NCBI RefSeq assembly: GCF_002575655.3
Contig: NC_053040.3
Coordinates: 226,769,628-226,833,627 of the forward strand
Source: Aegilops tauschii subsp. strangulata
Taxonomy: Eukaryota > Streptophyta > Magnoliopsida > Poales > Poaceae
Reading direction: 5' to 3'
Length of the DNA stretch: 64,000 nucleotides
Below are positions 11,496 through 21,779 of the stretch, piece by piece. Under the pieces are notes generated by a model that ran no database searches, was not told the origin of the DNA, and worked only from the letters and a program-made list of their open reading frames with translations. How positions within the stretch are numbered: position 1 is the stretch's first letter; each line of letters begins with the position of its first letter. Made by a program: the position numbers and the translations under genes.

Positions 11496-11707
11496 CCCCC
11501 TCGGTTCTTAAATATACTCCGGAGTATTTGTCTTTCTAGAGATTTCAACGAGTGACTACTCAAATATTTGTCTTTTTAGAGATTCAAATGGACTACTACA
11601 TACGGATGTATATAGACATATTTTAGAGTGTAGATTCACTCATTTTTCTCTGTATGTAGTCACTTGTTGTAATCTCTAGGAAGTTAAATATTTAGGAACG
11701 GAGGGAG
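11496..11707. mobile_element. Stowaway MITE (Tc1/Mariner class)
   Basis: Termini CCCCCTCGGTTCTTAAATA and TATTTAGGAACGGAGGGAG are inverted and flanked by TA on both sides (11494-11495 and 11708-11709). Internal motifs (GACTACATACGGATGTATA, TAGAGTGTAGATTCACTC) are those of the common grass Stowaway type. A short CTCCGGAGTA insertion sits near the left end. Confidence 0.8.
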
Positions 11708-11716
11708 TACACATAG

Positions 11717-11796
11717 GAAGCAAAATGAGTGAATCTACACTCTAAAATATGCCCATTTGAAATTTGTAAAAAGACAAATATTTAGGAACGAAGGAG
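11717..11796. mobile_element. Truncated second Stowaway MITE
   Basis: AAATGAGTGAATCTACACTC, ATTTGAAAT and AAAGACAAATATTTAGGAAC end in GAAGGAG plus TA. This repeats the right half of the neighbouring MITE in the opposite internal orientation, so it is a second, truncated copy only 10 bases away. Confidence 0.7.
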
Positions 11797-12689
11797 TATA
11801 ATTTTGTGCATGGCACATGGACCCGGATGCCGAAGAGGCTTCTGGCAATGCTATCAAGCTTCCAGCATTTGTTTACATAATTGACGTACTATACAAATAA
11901 TTTTCCAGCGACACGAAATTGTACAATGGTGTGAGCTTTCAGATTTTGTTTCGTGTGTCTTGCCATCGATGCTCTTTCGGAAACAATAAAAAACTAACTT
12001 CCTTGCTAATGCATCTCAATTATTAGCAGATCAGAGCTAATATTTACATCACAACTGAAGAAAAAGTTGTGAGAAGGTGTTAAATTCAAATTGATCCATG
12101 CTTTCATTGGCAGCAACGTCCCCCCAGCTCGGTCTAAATCAACAAGGCATGTTGGGAAAAAAAGTAGTTGCCTGGAGCATGCAACATTCCAATCATTTTG
12201 TGCAGTTCCACTAAAATAGAGCTGAGCGTCCCTGTTCCAAAGATATTAAGTGTGATTACGATAATAGAGGACTGCTGATGAAACAATAAACACACAAATA
12301 GAAGCCGGTCACCTTTGTAGTCTCTCTTAAGACTGACTAGTTGGAGAAGATTTGGCTCGGAGTTGGATGAGGAGGATAGAGCAAAACCAATCTCCCTTTG
12401 TGCAGTCGCACTGAAATGTAGAGACGTTGCCCATGTGACATTTTAGTACAACTGCACAAAACACTCTTAAGAAAAAAGTGATTTGTGCAGTTCACCAAAA
12501 GGTCGCAATAGGAACGAGGTGCAATGGATAGCCCTGTTTGCAAAAAAAAGAGGTAGAAAGGAAACAATTACTGGCCAATAACAGTTGATGACACATGCGA
12601 CAACAAAAAAGAAGCATATTCCTTGTCCCAAGGGAAGATGACAACACGGTTGTGTTTGTCTAAAACGGTGTGAGGACGAGATTGCAATA

Positions 12690-13110
12690 TGGTAAGTACG
12701 CCGGACGAGCTACGTTTTGGGCAAAGAACTATGGAAGATCCACATGCAGCAACGTGGGAAGACGGGCAATGGAGCAAGGCCGGAGGGGATACGTGGAGGT
12801 TGTCGGGATGTAACTAGGTGAGCGGCGGCGGGCGGAGTCTGCCCATACTGCGGCAGCGAGCAGGTGGCGTAGGCCCTACCGCACCGAAGCTTGGTCAGAG
12901 AGAACGGCGTGTACCGCTGATCGGGACGTGCTGCCTCGGCGCCGTCGAACGGAGAAACGATGCACGTCCTCCCTTTCCGCAGGCGGACGGGATGCGTCCG
13001 GATCAGTGACCAACGGTGAGAGAGAGAGGCCACCGCAGCCTTGTGTGAGATACTCCCAAGAGAGACAAACCAGGCAGGCAGGCTCCATTGTATATAGTGG
13101 AGCGAACTAC
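12690..13110 (-). repeat. Array unit C: promoter plus gene-like 5' end
   Basis: This is the best preserved unit. On the minus strand a TATA (CCACTATATACA, 13100-13089) is directly followed by an ATG at 13088 opening 70 codons (MEPACLVCLSWEYLTQGCGG). An overlapping 140-codon frame (13132-12710) is also open. Neither shows a domain I recognise, and neither is conserved in the sister units, so neither is called as a gene. Confidence 0.4.
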
Positions 13111-13462
13111 CTTTTTCCTCCATAAAAATCATTTTATATTCTGTGTACGTGCCATTGAGCGATCTAACTTTATTTAAAAATAACGCGCCAACGCATCAAG
13201 TCGAACTTTGTTTCGTGTACGCGTGGTACACGACCTCCGTAGGTAAACAACCGCTACACGCGTTCAAATTAACATGTGGGCTGCCATTTCATACAGAAAT
13301 GAGCTCCACCGTGTACCCGCGCGGGTGTGGCTGGGCACGAAGTGTGAGTACGTGCACGGTGCACCTATTCTCTTCTTGTATACGTACACCACCTACGTGG
13401 GGTTGTGTGAGAGAGATACAAACGTAGAGAGATATAGTGTGTGGGTTCGTGAGAGTTTTTTT

Positions 13463-13629
13463 GGGGGGGGGGGTCAATCAAAAAATGTAACATATGCAAT
13501 GTGTCTGAAATTGAGTCCTGGATATATCATATATATAGAGGGGGCGATCCACGAGAAGAGAGTGGAGGTATCATCGGCTTGAGTTGTCCATAGAATCGAA
13601 GAGAGGGATGATGTGTGTGTGTGTGTGTG
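13463..13629. repeat. G-run and (TG)n microsatellite
   Basis: An uninterrupted G-run lies at about 13463-13473 and a (TG)9 tract at 13612-13629. The downstream 13640-14500 stretch is purine-rich with repeated GATCGATC and GAGAGAG strings and shows no gene. The corresponding unit-2 region (23700-24600) has the same character. Confidence 0.8.
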
Positions 13630-15530
13630 CGCGATCGATAAAGAGTGCCATCGAATTTGTGTGTGCCCACGTCAAAGATATAGAGTGGCTGGCCTACTGG
13701 AACGTGAGAGGGGACATGTACAGTTTATCTCTGTGGCATGGATACCTACCCACAGCGCTCGACTATCGGTGTGTGGTGGTGGGGGGGAGGGAGGCCTAAT
13801 TTACTATAGAGGTACAATGGCTGGTATATGTTTGGAGGAGGAGAGAGGCCTACCTCATGTATTAAGGGAGATCGATCTACCTCATGTATTAAGGGAGATC
13901 GATCGGCATCCATGCATATGTGTAGGAGAGAAATAAGGTTGGGAGAGAGACAGAGCTAGAGTGTTGGAGGGGGTGGTAGTGGAGTTGCTTCTAACAAATG
14001 GTGGCATAGGCTTGCTAGACAACTGGAGGGCACGCCTGCAATATCAATAAGAGAGGGGATGGCTGCCTGTCTGTGCACGTGCGTGTGAGAGACGGGTCAG
14101 GAGGCATGCACGAATGATGAGGGCAGACGATATGGCTATGGTAAGCAGACGTAACTACATAGGAAGACCAATCGTCCTTTGTCAGAGAGAGAAGAGACAT
14201 AACTTGTGAGGTACGTCGATCGATGGGGGGGGGAATTGTTAAAGTCGACCTAGGTATATGTTGGGAGATCGATCAGTATACATGCATGTGTGTGTTAGAA
14301 GCAAATGAGGCACGGGGAGAAGGATAGAGAGAGAGGGATGCACCTAGGAGGTGGTGCGAGAGTCATACTATATCGAGGGGGAAGGAGTGTGCGAGTACGA
14401 GATCGATGAAAAGAGTGGTGGGAGTGAGGCATGGACGATGATAAGAGAAGAGGGGAAGCTTGTGTTTGTGCTAGGCACACCTGCCTAGAGAGGCATATCG
14501 ATCGATGTGTGCCGTAAAGAGGGAGCTGGGGGGCCTACACACACCGTGGGTGAAGGACCTACAGTGAAAAGACGAATTTGCGCGATGGAGCTAGAGAATG
14601 CCGAGGGAGGGTGAGAGGGATGCGGGCGTGTGCATGCACGAGAGAAAGTTAGCGCTAGCTACAAAGATAAGAGGATTGTGTGGGTGTAAAAGACGAATAG
14701 AGATCATACTTCATTATAAAAAGCGAATTTGGATATTTGAAGAATTTATCATAGTGTTTTAAACCGACACATGTGTGAATATATATAACGGTGATACACA
14801 TGGTGTGGTTATGAACATGTTATACTACATATAATATATTTTATCTCTACTCTTATAAAAAGACGGAGTTGTTGATGATGGTGTGCCTGCCATCCTGCAA
14901 TATAGGCCGTTCGATTTATATCTGACGGATAGGAAGGAGACTATGGCAATTTTGAAAAAAGATACCCACACCCCTCTCCATATTTGCAAATTAGGCCTCC
15001 CCTTGATCATGTTGATGTTCTGTGGAACGCATGGGCATCTTGCTAGTACTACGTATAATATATATAACATTGATCATAATTTGGACTAATGTGTGGCTTT
15101 TGCAGCTCAGGTCTAAATACTTGTCATAATGTAGGGGGCGGGGCACTATACGATGTGTGATAAACACGGTGTACACGTATGGAACATGGTTTAGATTATG
15201 AATATATAGTTAGTACATCAAATGTACTATTATTTGGAATCAACATCAAGTGTATTCAAAAAATAGAATTCGAGTACATGTAGTACACATAGTTCATATC
15301 TATCTCTATAGTAATCATGTGGTGTGTTATTAAGGTAATAAACGAATGATGGTTGAAGTTGGCAACAATCATGATTGTAGATTCTTATTGAAATAGGGAA
15401 ACGAATTCAAATTCAGTTCGAATTGCAGCGGTAGTATAGACATTTGGAATGCACTAACATGTTGGTATGAGTAGGTTACATGCATTATACAGCAAGCGAA
15501 AAATTTAATTGGACATAACATGGATTCATA

Positions 15531-15767
15531 CTCCCTCCTTCCATCTATATAGGGCGTAATGCGTTTTTTAAGACCGCCTTTGACTATTGACAAGATTAAT
15601 AGTACATGACATGCACAATGTGAAAATTATATCATTGAAAGAACCTTTCACAGACGAATTTAACGGCGTGCTTTGTGTAAGTTGCATGTCATATATTATT
15701 GCTCTAATATTTGGTCAAAGTTAGCATCAAAAAACGCATTAGGCCCTATATAGATGGAAGGAGGGAG
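15531..15767. mobile_element. Stowaway MITE, 237 bp, unit 1 only
   Basis: Long, nearly perfect terminal inverted repeats begin CTCCCTCCTTCCATCTATAT and end ATATAGATGGAAGGAGGGAG, with TA duplicated at 15529-15530 and 15768-15769. The inside is AT-rich and non-coding. The equivalent place in unit 2 (near 25680, GAATTCAAAGTTTTGAATGG) has no insertion. Confidence 0.9.
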
Positions 15768-17184
15768 TAGCTTTGAATAGCATTTTTATAGTAAAACGGG
15801 GCAAGACTCTCTCTTTGTGTGGTGTGAATAGTTTTATTTTTTTCGTTTTATTTTTGGTTGAGGGAAGTGCAAATTGATTTGGTACGTACAATTACAATAT
15901 TACACGTTAGGTTTGTCCCTAAAATTCAACCCGCGCCTTGTTATATCCCGAAAATTCAGATATCGTGCTCCCAAAACTGGTGCCTTCACAACCCGTGCCT
16001 TGCTATCCGAAATTACAACGCGTGCGAAAACTCCCTCCAGCAGCCAAATCCCGACACGCGAAATCCCCCTTCTAACCCTGAGCCGAAAGGGCCGCTAGTT
16101 CAAATCGGTGGGGGGTACTTTTGTAACACACCCTACATTTTGGACAAGCGCGTCCCTAAGTCATGGTTCACCCCCTCCCATCGCCTCCTTTTTGACATTC
16201 GAAATCCCAGGCCGCCATAACCTCTCCGCTCTAGCCGCAAAACCCCACCCTCCTCCGTCCGCCACCTCACCGCTGCCCAGCCGGAGCCTCTTCCCCGACG
16301 ACTTCGTCCACTGAAACAGCTCGACGTCCCTCATCCACCTCCCCGGATGAGGATCCTCGTCCATCTCGTCGTCCCGCCGGTTCAGCCGCCCCGTCCTCCA
16401 CGTCCAAGGAGCTGCTCCGACGATCGCCTCATCTATCGCGGCTGCTCCATCCCCATAGCGCCGGCTTAACCTGCTCCACCGGAACCGCAACATCCTCACC
16501 GACTCCTCGGACGAAGCTGAGGCCTACTCGGCGCCACCAAAGAGGTTGCACACTCATCGCATCGCACCTTCTCCTTAACTCGACCTCCCGGTGCCGACGG
16601 TGCTCCATCCCGCACCCCCATGGAGCAGCTACCTTGAAGCTGGCGCCGCGAACGACATCTCCATGGCGGCTCTCCCCCAGTGCGAGGCCCCTTCGGCGGC
16701 GGCGTCCATACCAGCCGGATCTGCTACTACTGCTCCGGCTCTCGCTTGATCGCTCGCCCAGCTGCTGCTGCTCCGACTCTCGCTCGCTCGCTCGCGCTGC
16801 TGCTGCTACTCTCCCCCTCGCTCATGCTGCTGCTCTGCTCCGATTTAGCTACACTTCAGTCGACTGAATCTACTTTTGGGTCAGTCGATTTTTAGGGGGT
16901 GGGGGGGGCTCGCCGGAGTTAAGGAAGAACCACCCGCAGCGGGGACGGGGGCAGGCCGGAGAGGTACCCCACTATCTATCTTAGGGTTCAGGGTGGGGGC
17001 GGGGGGCCTAGAGGGCTGGCCGGGGCGGCGGCGGACCGGCGGTGGGGAGTTGTTTCGGGGTGGCGAGGCGGTGCTGGGGCCGGCGGTTCGGCCGGTGGTG
17101 GCTGGCGGCTCAGGGGGCTACAGGTTGAAGATGAACTGTAGGCCCTCCCTAAACTACATGTCAAGTGCCTCTCTACTACCATTG

Positions 17185-17255
17185 CGTTCAGTTTCGACAG
17201 TAACATTCAGATTCCACAGTAAATTTCAGTTTCGACAGTTAAGTTCAGAGTCAAT
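17185..17255. repeat. Minisatellite with TTCAGTTTCGACAGTTAAG unit, short allele
   Basis: About three to four degenerate 19-20 base units (TTCGACAGTA, TTCCACAGTA, TTCGACAGTTAAGTTCAG) lie in the intron before exon 2. The same array in unit 2 (27160-27256) has more copies. Confidence 0.75.
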
Positions 17256-17568
17256 AGTTTTTACCTCATCTATTGGAGATGCTATTAGAATCCCACTTGA
17301 GATTGACGATGTCTGTCTTGTGCTGCTTCAGCCTTGACGTCTTACGGCTCACCGGAGCTGCTCCAATGACAGAACGATCCATCACAAAAGAGCAGTGCCC
17401 TGGACGCCGTCTACAGATTCCTCAGATCTTCCTCCACACCTCCGACAGCCACCTCTGCCTCAACTGCTTCAGCGACCAACCCAATGATGCTGAGGTCGAC
17501 ACGGCTACGGCAAAGAGGTTGTACACTTGTTGCATCACTTATTACTATACATTCATGTCAATCCATTA

Positions 17569-17928
17569 GGGCTATTTTGGTTCAATGCAAAAACATAGCA
17601 ATAGGGAATTTTCCAATGGCACTCTACTATTCAATTATTCATGCATTTTGATGAAAGGAATGAAGCAAAACATCCACTTGGACCTACTTTTCAAAATCCT
17701 ATGCATGAAAACAAGACCAAGTGCATTAGTGGCAGAATAACATTCTAACTGTACACGCTTTCATATGGTTTCACTTTATTTTGGCCATGTTTCTTTGCAT
17801 TCCTCTGCTCTTCCAATTCCTGTAAACCAAACACCCAAGTTGACAGAAATCCTGTGTTTACAAATGCTCTATTTACCATGTGCATTCCTATCCCTGCATT
17901 TTTAGAATCATGCAAGCCAAATGAGCCC
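17569..17928. mobile_element. Tourist-like MITE (PIF/Harbinger class)
   Basis: The ends GGGCTATTTTGGTT and CCAAATGAGCCC are inverted repeats of the GGGCTCATTTGG type. The element is flanked by TTA on both sides (17566-17568 and 17929-17931), which is the Harbinger target duplication. It lies in an intron of the copy-1 gene. The right part is also present in unit 2, so the insertion predates the tandem duplication. Confidence 0.7.
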
Positions 17929-18799
17929 TTACAGAATTACTTCAGTTACAGGTAGGTGTCGAAGGGAAATTTGTGTGGTTTGTCCTGCTCCTGCCGCGAC
18001 GTCGTCCACCTCACCTGAGCTGCTCCATCGACAGAAACATCCACCAAACCAGACATCACGACTCCTGACCGTCTTTCACCGCCTCAGATCTCCTTCCCTG
18101 CCGCCGGCACCCACTTCAACGACATCACCATCATCGACTCAGCACATGAACCTGAGGAGTACACGGGTCCACAAGAGAGGTCGCACTCTTTTGTTTCTGC
18201 TTATGTTATGCATTGCTTAAAACTACCTGCTACTTTATCATCCTGTTCACAACTTGGACTCCAAGTCAGGTCCAAATTAATGTTCAAACTTGAGTTCTAA
18301 ATTAGTTGTGGGGCACATATCGAGGAAGCAATGAATAGTATCTCTGTCTAATATCTGGTTCACCTAGGGTAGCCTATGTTTTTCATCTTGGGTGGGAAAC
18401 AAATAGTAAAGCAATCATCATCTGTCTTTTTATTAAATTAAAGCAATCATTAGCCTGCTATCATTATTTTTGGATGCATCCACTGGTTGTTACCATCACT
18501 CTAAATTTCTGCATGCTCTCCTTACATAATCTCGCCATATTTTTTTCGTATGCATGTCAGATATTGTACACAGTCATGCTGAACATGTACATAAAAAGAG
18601 AAGAGTTTTGCGTGGCAATACAATGTCATACAGACATCGCTCCATGGTGGGTTCAATGGCAAACCCTCCCCACCCCTCTCCAGATTGTAATCCAGAGGAA
18701 GATATTTGTTCTGAGGCGGATTCAGACGCCGCTGACCACTCCTATTTACCCCCCAAGGTGTTTGCTCCACCTTGGCATGATGATGTTAGTCATATCATG

Positions 18800-19650
18800 C
18801 ATATGTTGCCTTGCAGTGCCTACTTTTGACATCATATATGTCATCTTCTTAGTTTAGACATGTTCTGTAATGCCACCTGTTTAGTTTCTATATCATATAT
18901 GGGAATTATGCAGTCTCATGTCTTTTAGGCAGCCATAATATATGTGAAATGTGCAATGCCATCCTGTTTAACCCGGCATCATATATTTGAATGATATCTT
19001 TCCCATCCTTTTCTTCATTACATTTCCATTTGTCGACAATGTTTGTACATTAAACTACTCTTCCTATGAAACAGCCATTTGGGTGGGAGATTGAAAAATC
19101 TGGAGTGAAAACAAGGCCTTCAGAGCAGACAGTGCTACCTGTCAAAGCAGATCTCTTGTTGGGTCCCGATAGCTCCTTAGAGATGGATTCAGAGACAGAT
19201 GACCAGTCGTATTCCCCCACCAAGGTGTATGCTCTAACTTGGCATGGTTATACTGCTCATATCATGCATATGGTGTCTTGCATTGCATAGTTTAGACATC
19301 ATATACACAATATTCAACACCATGTTCTTAGTTCAGACATCATATCTAATGCCCTCTGTTTAGCATATAAATCACATATGTGAATTAAATGATGCGATCC
19401 TGATTACTTAGATAACATGTAGGTGAATTATGTCATGCGATCCTATTTAGTTATTCATCATATCTTTGAATTATGTTATGCTATGCTATCCAGTTTAGAT
19501 AGACATCATATATGTGAAATTATGTCATGCTATCCGTTTTAGTTAAACAATATACATGTCAACTACTTCATGTCCTCTTTTTTCCACACTCTCTATTGCA
19601 TCTGTCTCTCATACAATGTATGTACATTCAACTATGTTTCCTGTTTATTA
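18800..19650. repeat. Intronic minisatellite, roughly 40-50 bp unit
   Basis: The introns on both sides of exon 5 consist largely of degenerate copies of a unit like CATCATATATGTGAATTATG followed by ATGCTATCCTGTTTAG. Copies occur at about 18830-19010 and 19290-19560, and the array continues in the corresponding introns of unit 2. Confidence 0.7.
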
Positions 19651-20583
19651 GCCATTTGAATTGGAGCGGGTGATGCCAGTATCTAGCACACTAAAAACAC
19701 GATCTTCAAATAAAATAGTGCTACCTCTTGGTGGAGATAGCACCCCGGTTGTACATGCACGAGAACCAGCCCTACCACACATAACCCAAACTCTTGCAGA
19801 TTGTACCCCTACTGCGATGGACAGAGAACTAGCTTCACCCAATCTAACCCCAGCAGATAGTAACCCAGTTCCTGTTGACACAACACCATCTCCACCACAG
19901 AGCTCCCAAACAAGAGCAGTTAGTAAGGCAGCTCCAGTGCCCAAAGGCCCAGTACTACCATGGCGAACCCCAACTCCACCAGTTAGTATGCCTGTTCCTG
20001 TGGAGGAAGCACAACCAGCTAGTCGTAGTTTAGCATCTATCGCATTTGATGTTGTTAAATCGTATGTGCGTATCTTCCCATCAAGGAAATATTATACTGA
20101 AGATGAAGGAAAATGCCAGTTGCAGGTGTTTGTCCAGGAGTTATGTGTAAGTAATGTTATTCATGGCAATTACTTTGCTTTGTCCCATACATCCTACCTC
20201 CATGATGGTTATAATACAGCAAATTTTCCCATTTTTCTCTATAGAGAAGGACCGATTTGGAAACTCAGGATGAGGTAACCTGTGCTAATACCTCTGCTAT
20301 CTTCAAGAATGCTTGGTGGCAGTATCAGAATTACCTGAAGAAAACGTACTTCACCGGCAAAGAAACTCATTAAATTCCCTTACGTTCTCCTGAGACACAT
20401 TTACTGGACGATGACTGGGAACGCCTTGTTCTGTACTGGTCCCGAACCAAGAATGTGGTAAGGTCTATGAGCTCATTTTCTATTTTTAAGTACTATATTC
20501 TTGCGTCTTACTGTACTCTGTTCATGTAGAACAAGTGCCTAAACCTGAAGAACAACTGTTCTAATTTAAGATTCCATTGCTAT

Positions 20584-20768
20584 CATAGTTCAAAAAAGCG
20601 CTAGGCGTTAATTGTGCGTTTTGCCACCGCCTTGCGCTTTACTGACCAAAGCGCATGCTTATGCACAGTTATGCACAGATTAAGCGTAGTTATGTGCAAT
20701 GCGTTTTGCCAACGCCTAGAGCCTAGTCGCGCTTAAGAGCTTGCTTAGGCGCGCCTTTGTTAACTATG
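20584..20768. mobile_element. hAT-type MITE, 185 bp, in intron 7 of copy 1
   Basis: Ends CATAGTTCAAAAAAGCGC and GCGCGCCTTTGTTAACTATG are imperfect inverted repeats starting CA and ending TG. The flanks ATTGCTAT (20576-20583 and 20769-20776) form an exact 8-bp target duplication, as expected for hAT elements. Unit 2 has no such insertion (GTAGCTATGGTTCATACT near 39420). Confidence 0.85.
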
Positions 20769-21779
20769 ATTGCTATCGTGCATACTGCTTTGCTCTTGTA
20801 TCACTGTATTTACTCATACAAACTTATTTTTAAATTGAAGGATCCAATCGAAACTCCAATGGCACAGCAGGTATGTTCACGCATGTTTCTTTAACAGGCT
20901 TGCTCTTATCAATAGCTCTGTTGATTTCAATTTCAATTGTGTATACAGTTGACTTCTCATATCATGCACATTACTAGCATCACAATAGAGCCAATAGTGT
21001 TGTTGTACATGTAGACCTGTGGTACCCATATGAAATCTTCTTGTGCCGTGTAGTTTCCCATGCTTTGTATTATTTCACTGCTGCTTTGTCTTGAACTGAT
21101 ATGATTTGAACCGTGTCTCTATTTTGATTTGGCAAGACAATGCAGTGACCATAGGACATAGATATATGTTTGTTTGATGCTTTTATTATGTACTAGTACT
21201 TGGCAATAGCAGACTTGGTAGTTTAATCCTCTCCACCTTACTAATGAACTGGTTCACCGAAATGAGTTTCATATACTAGTACATGCTAAACCTGTTATGT
21301 GTCTGCTTGTTTCTTCTTTTAGAATGCTGACAAAATATTGGGGAAGAGTGCCTTATTAAGCAATGGTAAAGGAAGTAATGCAGATAAGGTTTAGGATAGT
21401 GACACATCCTTGTTGGTCTCCAACAAAGCTGATAAAACAGCTAAGGAAGACTATCTCGAAGACAGTGAGACAACCCCAAAGTCCTGTCTTGGTTTAGTGT
21501 TCGAGTTACTGGCCACTACCGCTTGCACAAGCTATTCAAACTCACTGTCTGAATCAGTTCGGTTTCTTGAGTCTCAACTACAAGCTAAAAGACATCGATC
21601 AGTTGTGCTGCGACAAGAAGCGGAAGGACCACGGAAGTCCCTGGAGCATTCAGATGCATACTTTCTGGTGCAACAGCAAGCGTTGGAGGATTTTAGCGCC
21701 AAACAAGACCAAGCTAATAAGCTTGCTAAGCTTATTTCCAGCATGGTGGATACCCAGGATAACATTTCTTGAGCTCTTC

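Larger units (their letters stand above)
5866..13234 (-). repeat. Degenerate array of promoter-like minus-strand units
   Basis: At least four related blocks occur, centred near 5880, 7620, 9210 and 13095. On the minus strand each reads roughly: an A/T-rich leader, AATGGTTRTTATGGAGA-like sequence, CCACTATATA, then GC-rich gene-like sequence. The last three share a motif resembling GGTCAC-(T/A)-GATCC about 70-110 bases further on. Other motifs recur once per unit: a TTTAGTGGAACTGCACAAA-like string near 6800, 8735, 12190 and 12475, and an ACAACTNAAG-AAAAGTTGTGAGA string near 6350, 8580 and 12055. Spacing is irregular (about 1.7, 1.6 and 3.9 kb) because of insertions. No long open frame is conserved between units, so I read them as decayed copies of one transcription unit or transposon end. 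No function can be assigned. Confidence 0.6.
16346..21772 (+). pseudogene. Multi-exon CACTA-associated gene with Transposase_24-like exon, copy 1
   Basis: Approximate exons: 16346-16544, 17332-17517, 17952-18179, 18561-18784, 19075-19244, 19652-20146, 20245-20457, 20841-20870 and 21323-21772; most have AG/GT borders. Exons 1-3 are related modules ending in a basic LRxTRxHKRG-like motif. Exons 4-5 are related modules with DSETDDQSYSPTKVYAL-like sequence. Exon 6 is Pro/Thr-rich (PHITQTLADCTP). Exon 7 (FKNAWWQYQNYLKKTYF ... DDDWERLVLYWSRTKN) resembles Transposase_24 (Ptta/En/Spm, PF03004). The last exon is a predicted coiled coil (SVRFLESQLQAKRH). The product would be a CACTA accessory DNA-binding protein rather than the DDE transposase (inference from the family). 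Lesions seen: TAA at 20371-20373, TAG at 21392-21394 and a 1-base frame difference in exon 1 against copy 2. Confidence 0.65.

Noticed and set aside
12710..13132. 140-codon minus-strand frame as a gene
   Set aside because: It is not conserved in the sister array units, overlaps another frame of similar quality and shows no domain.
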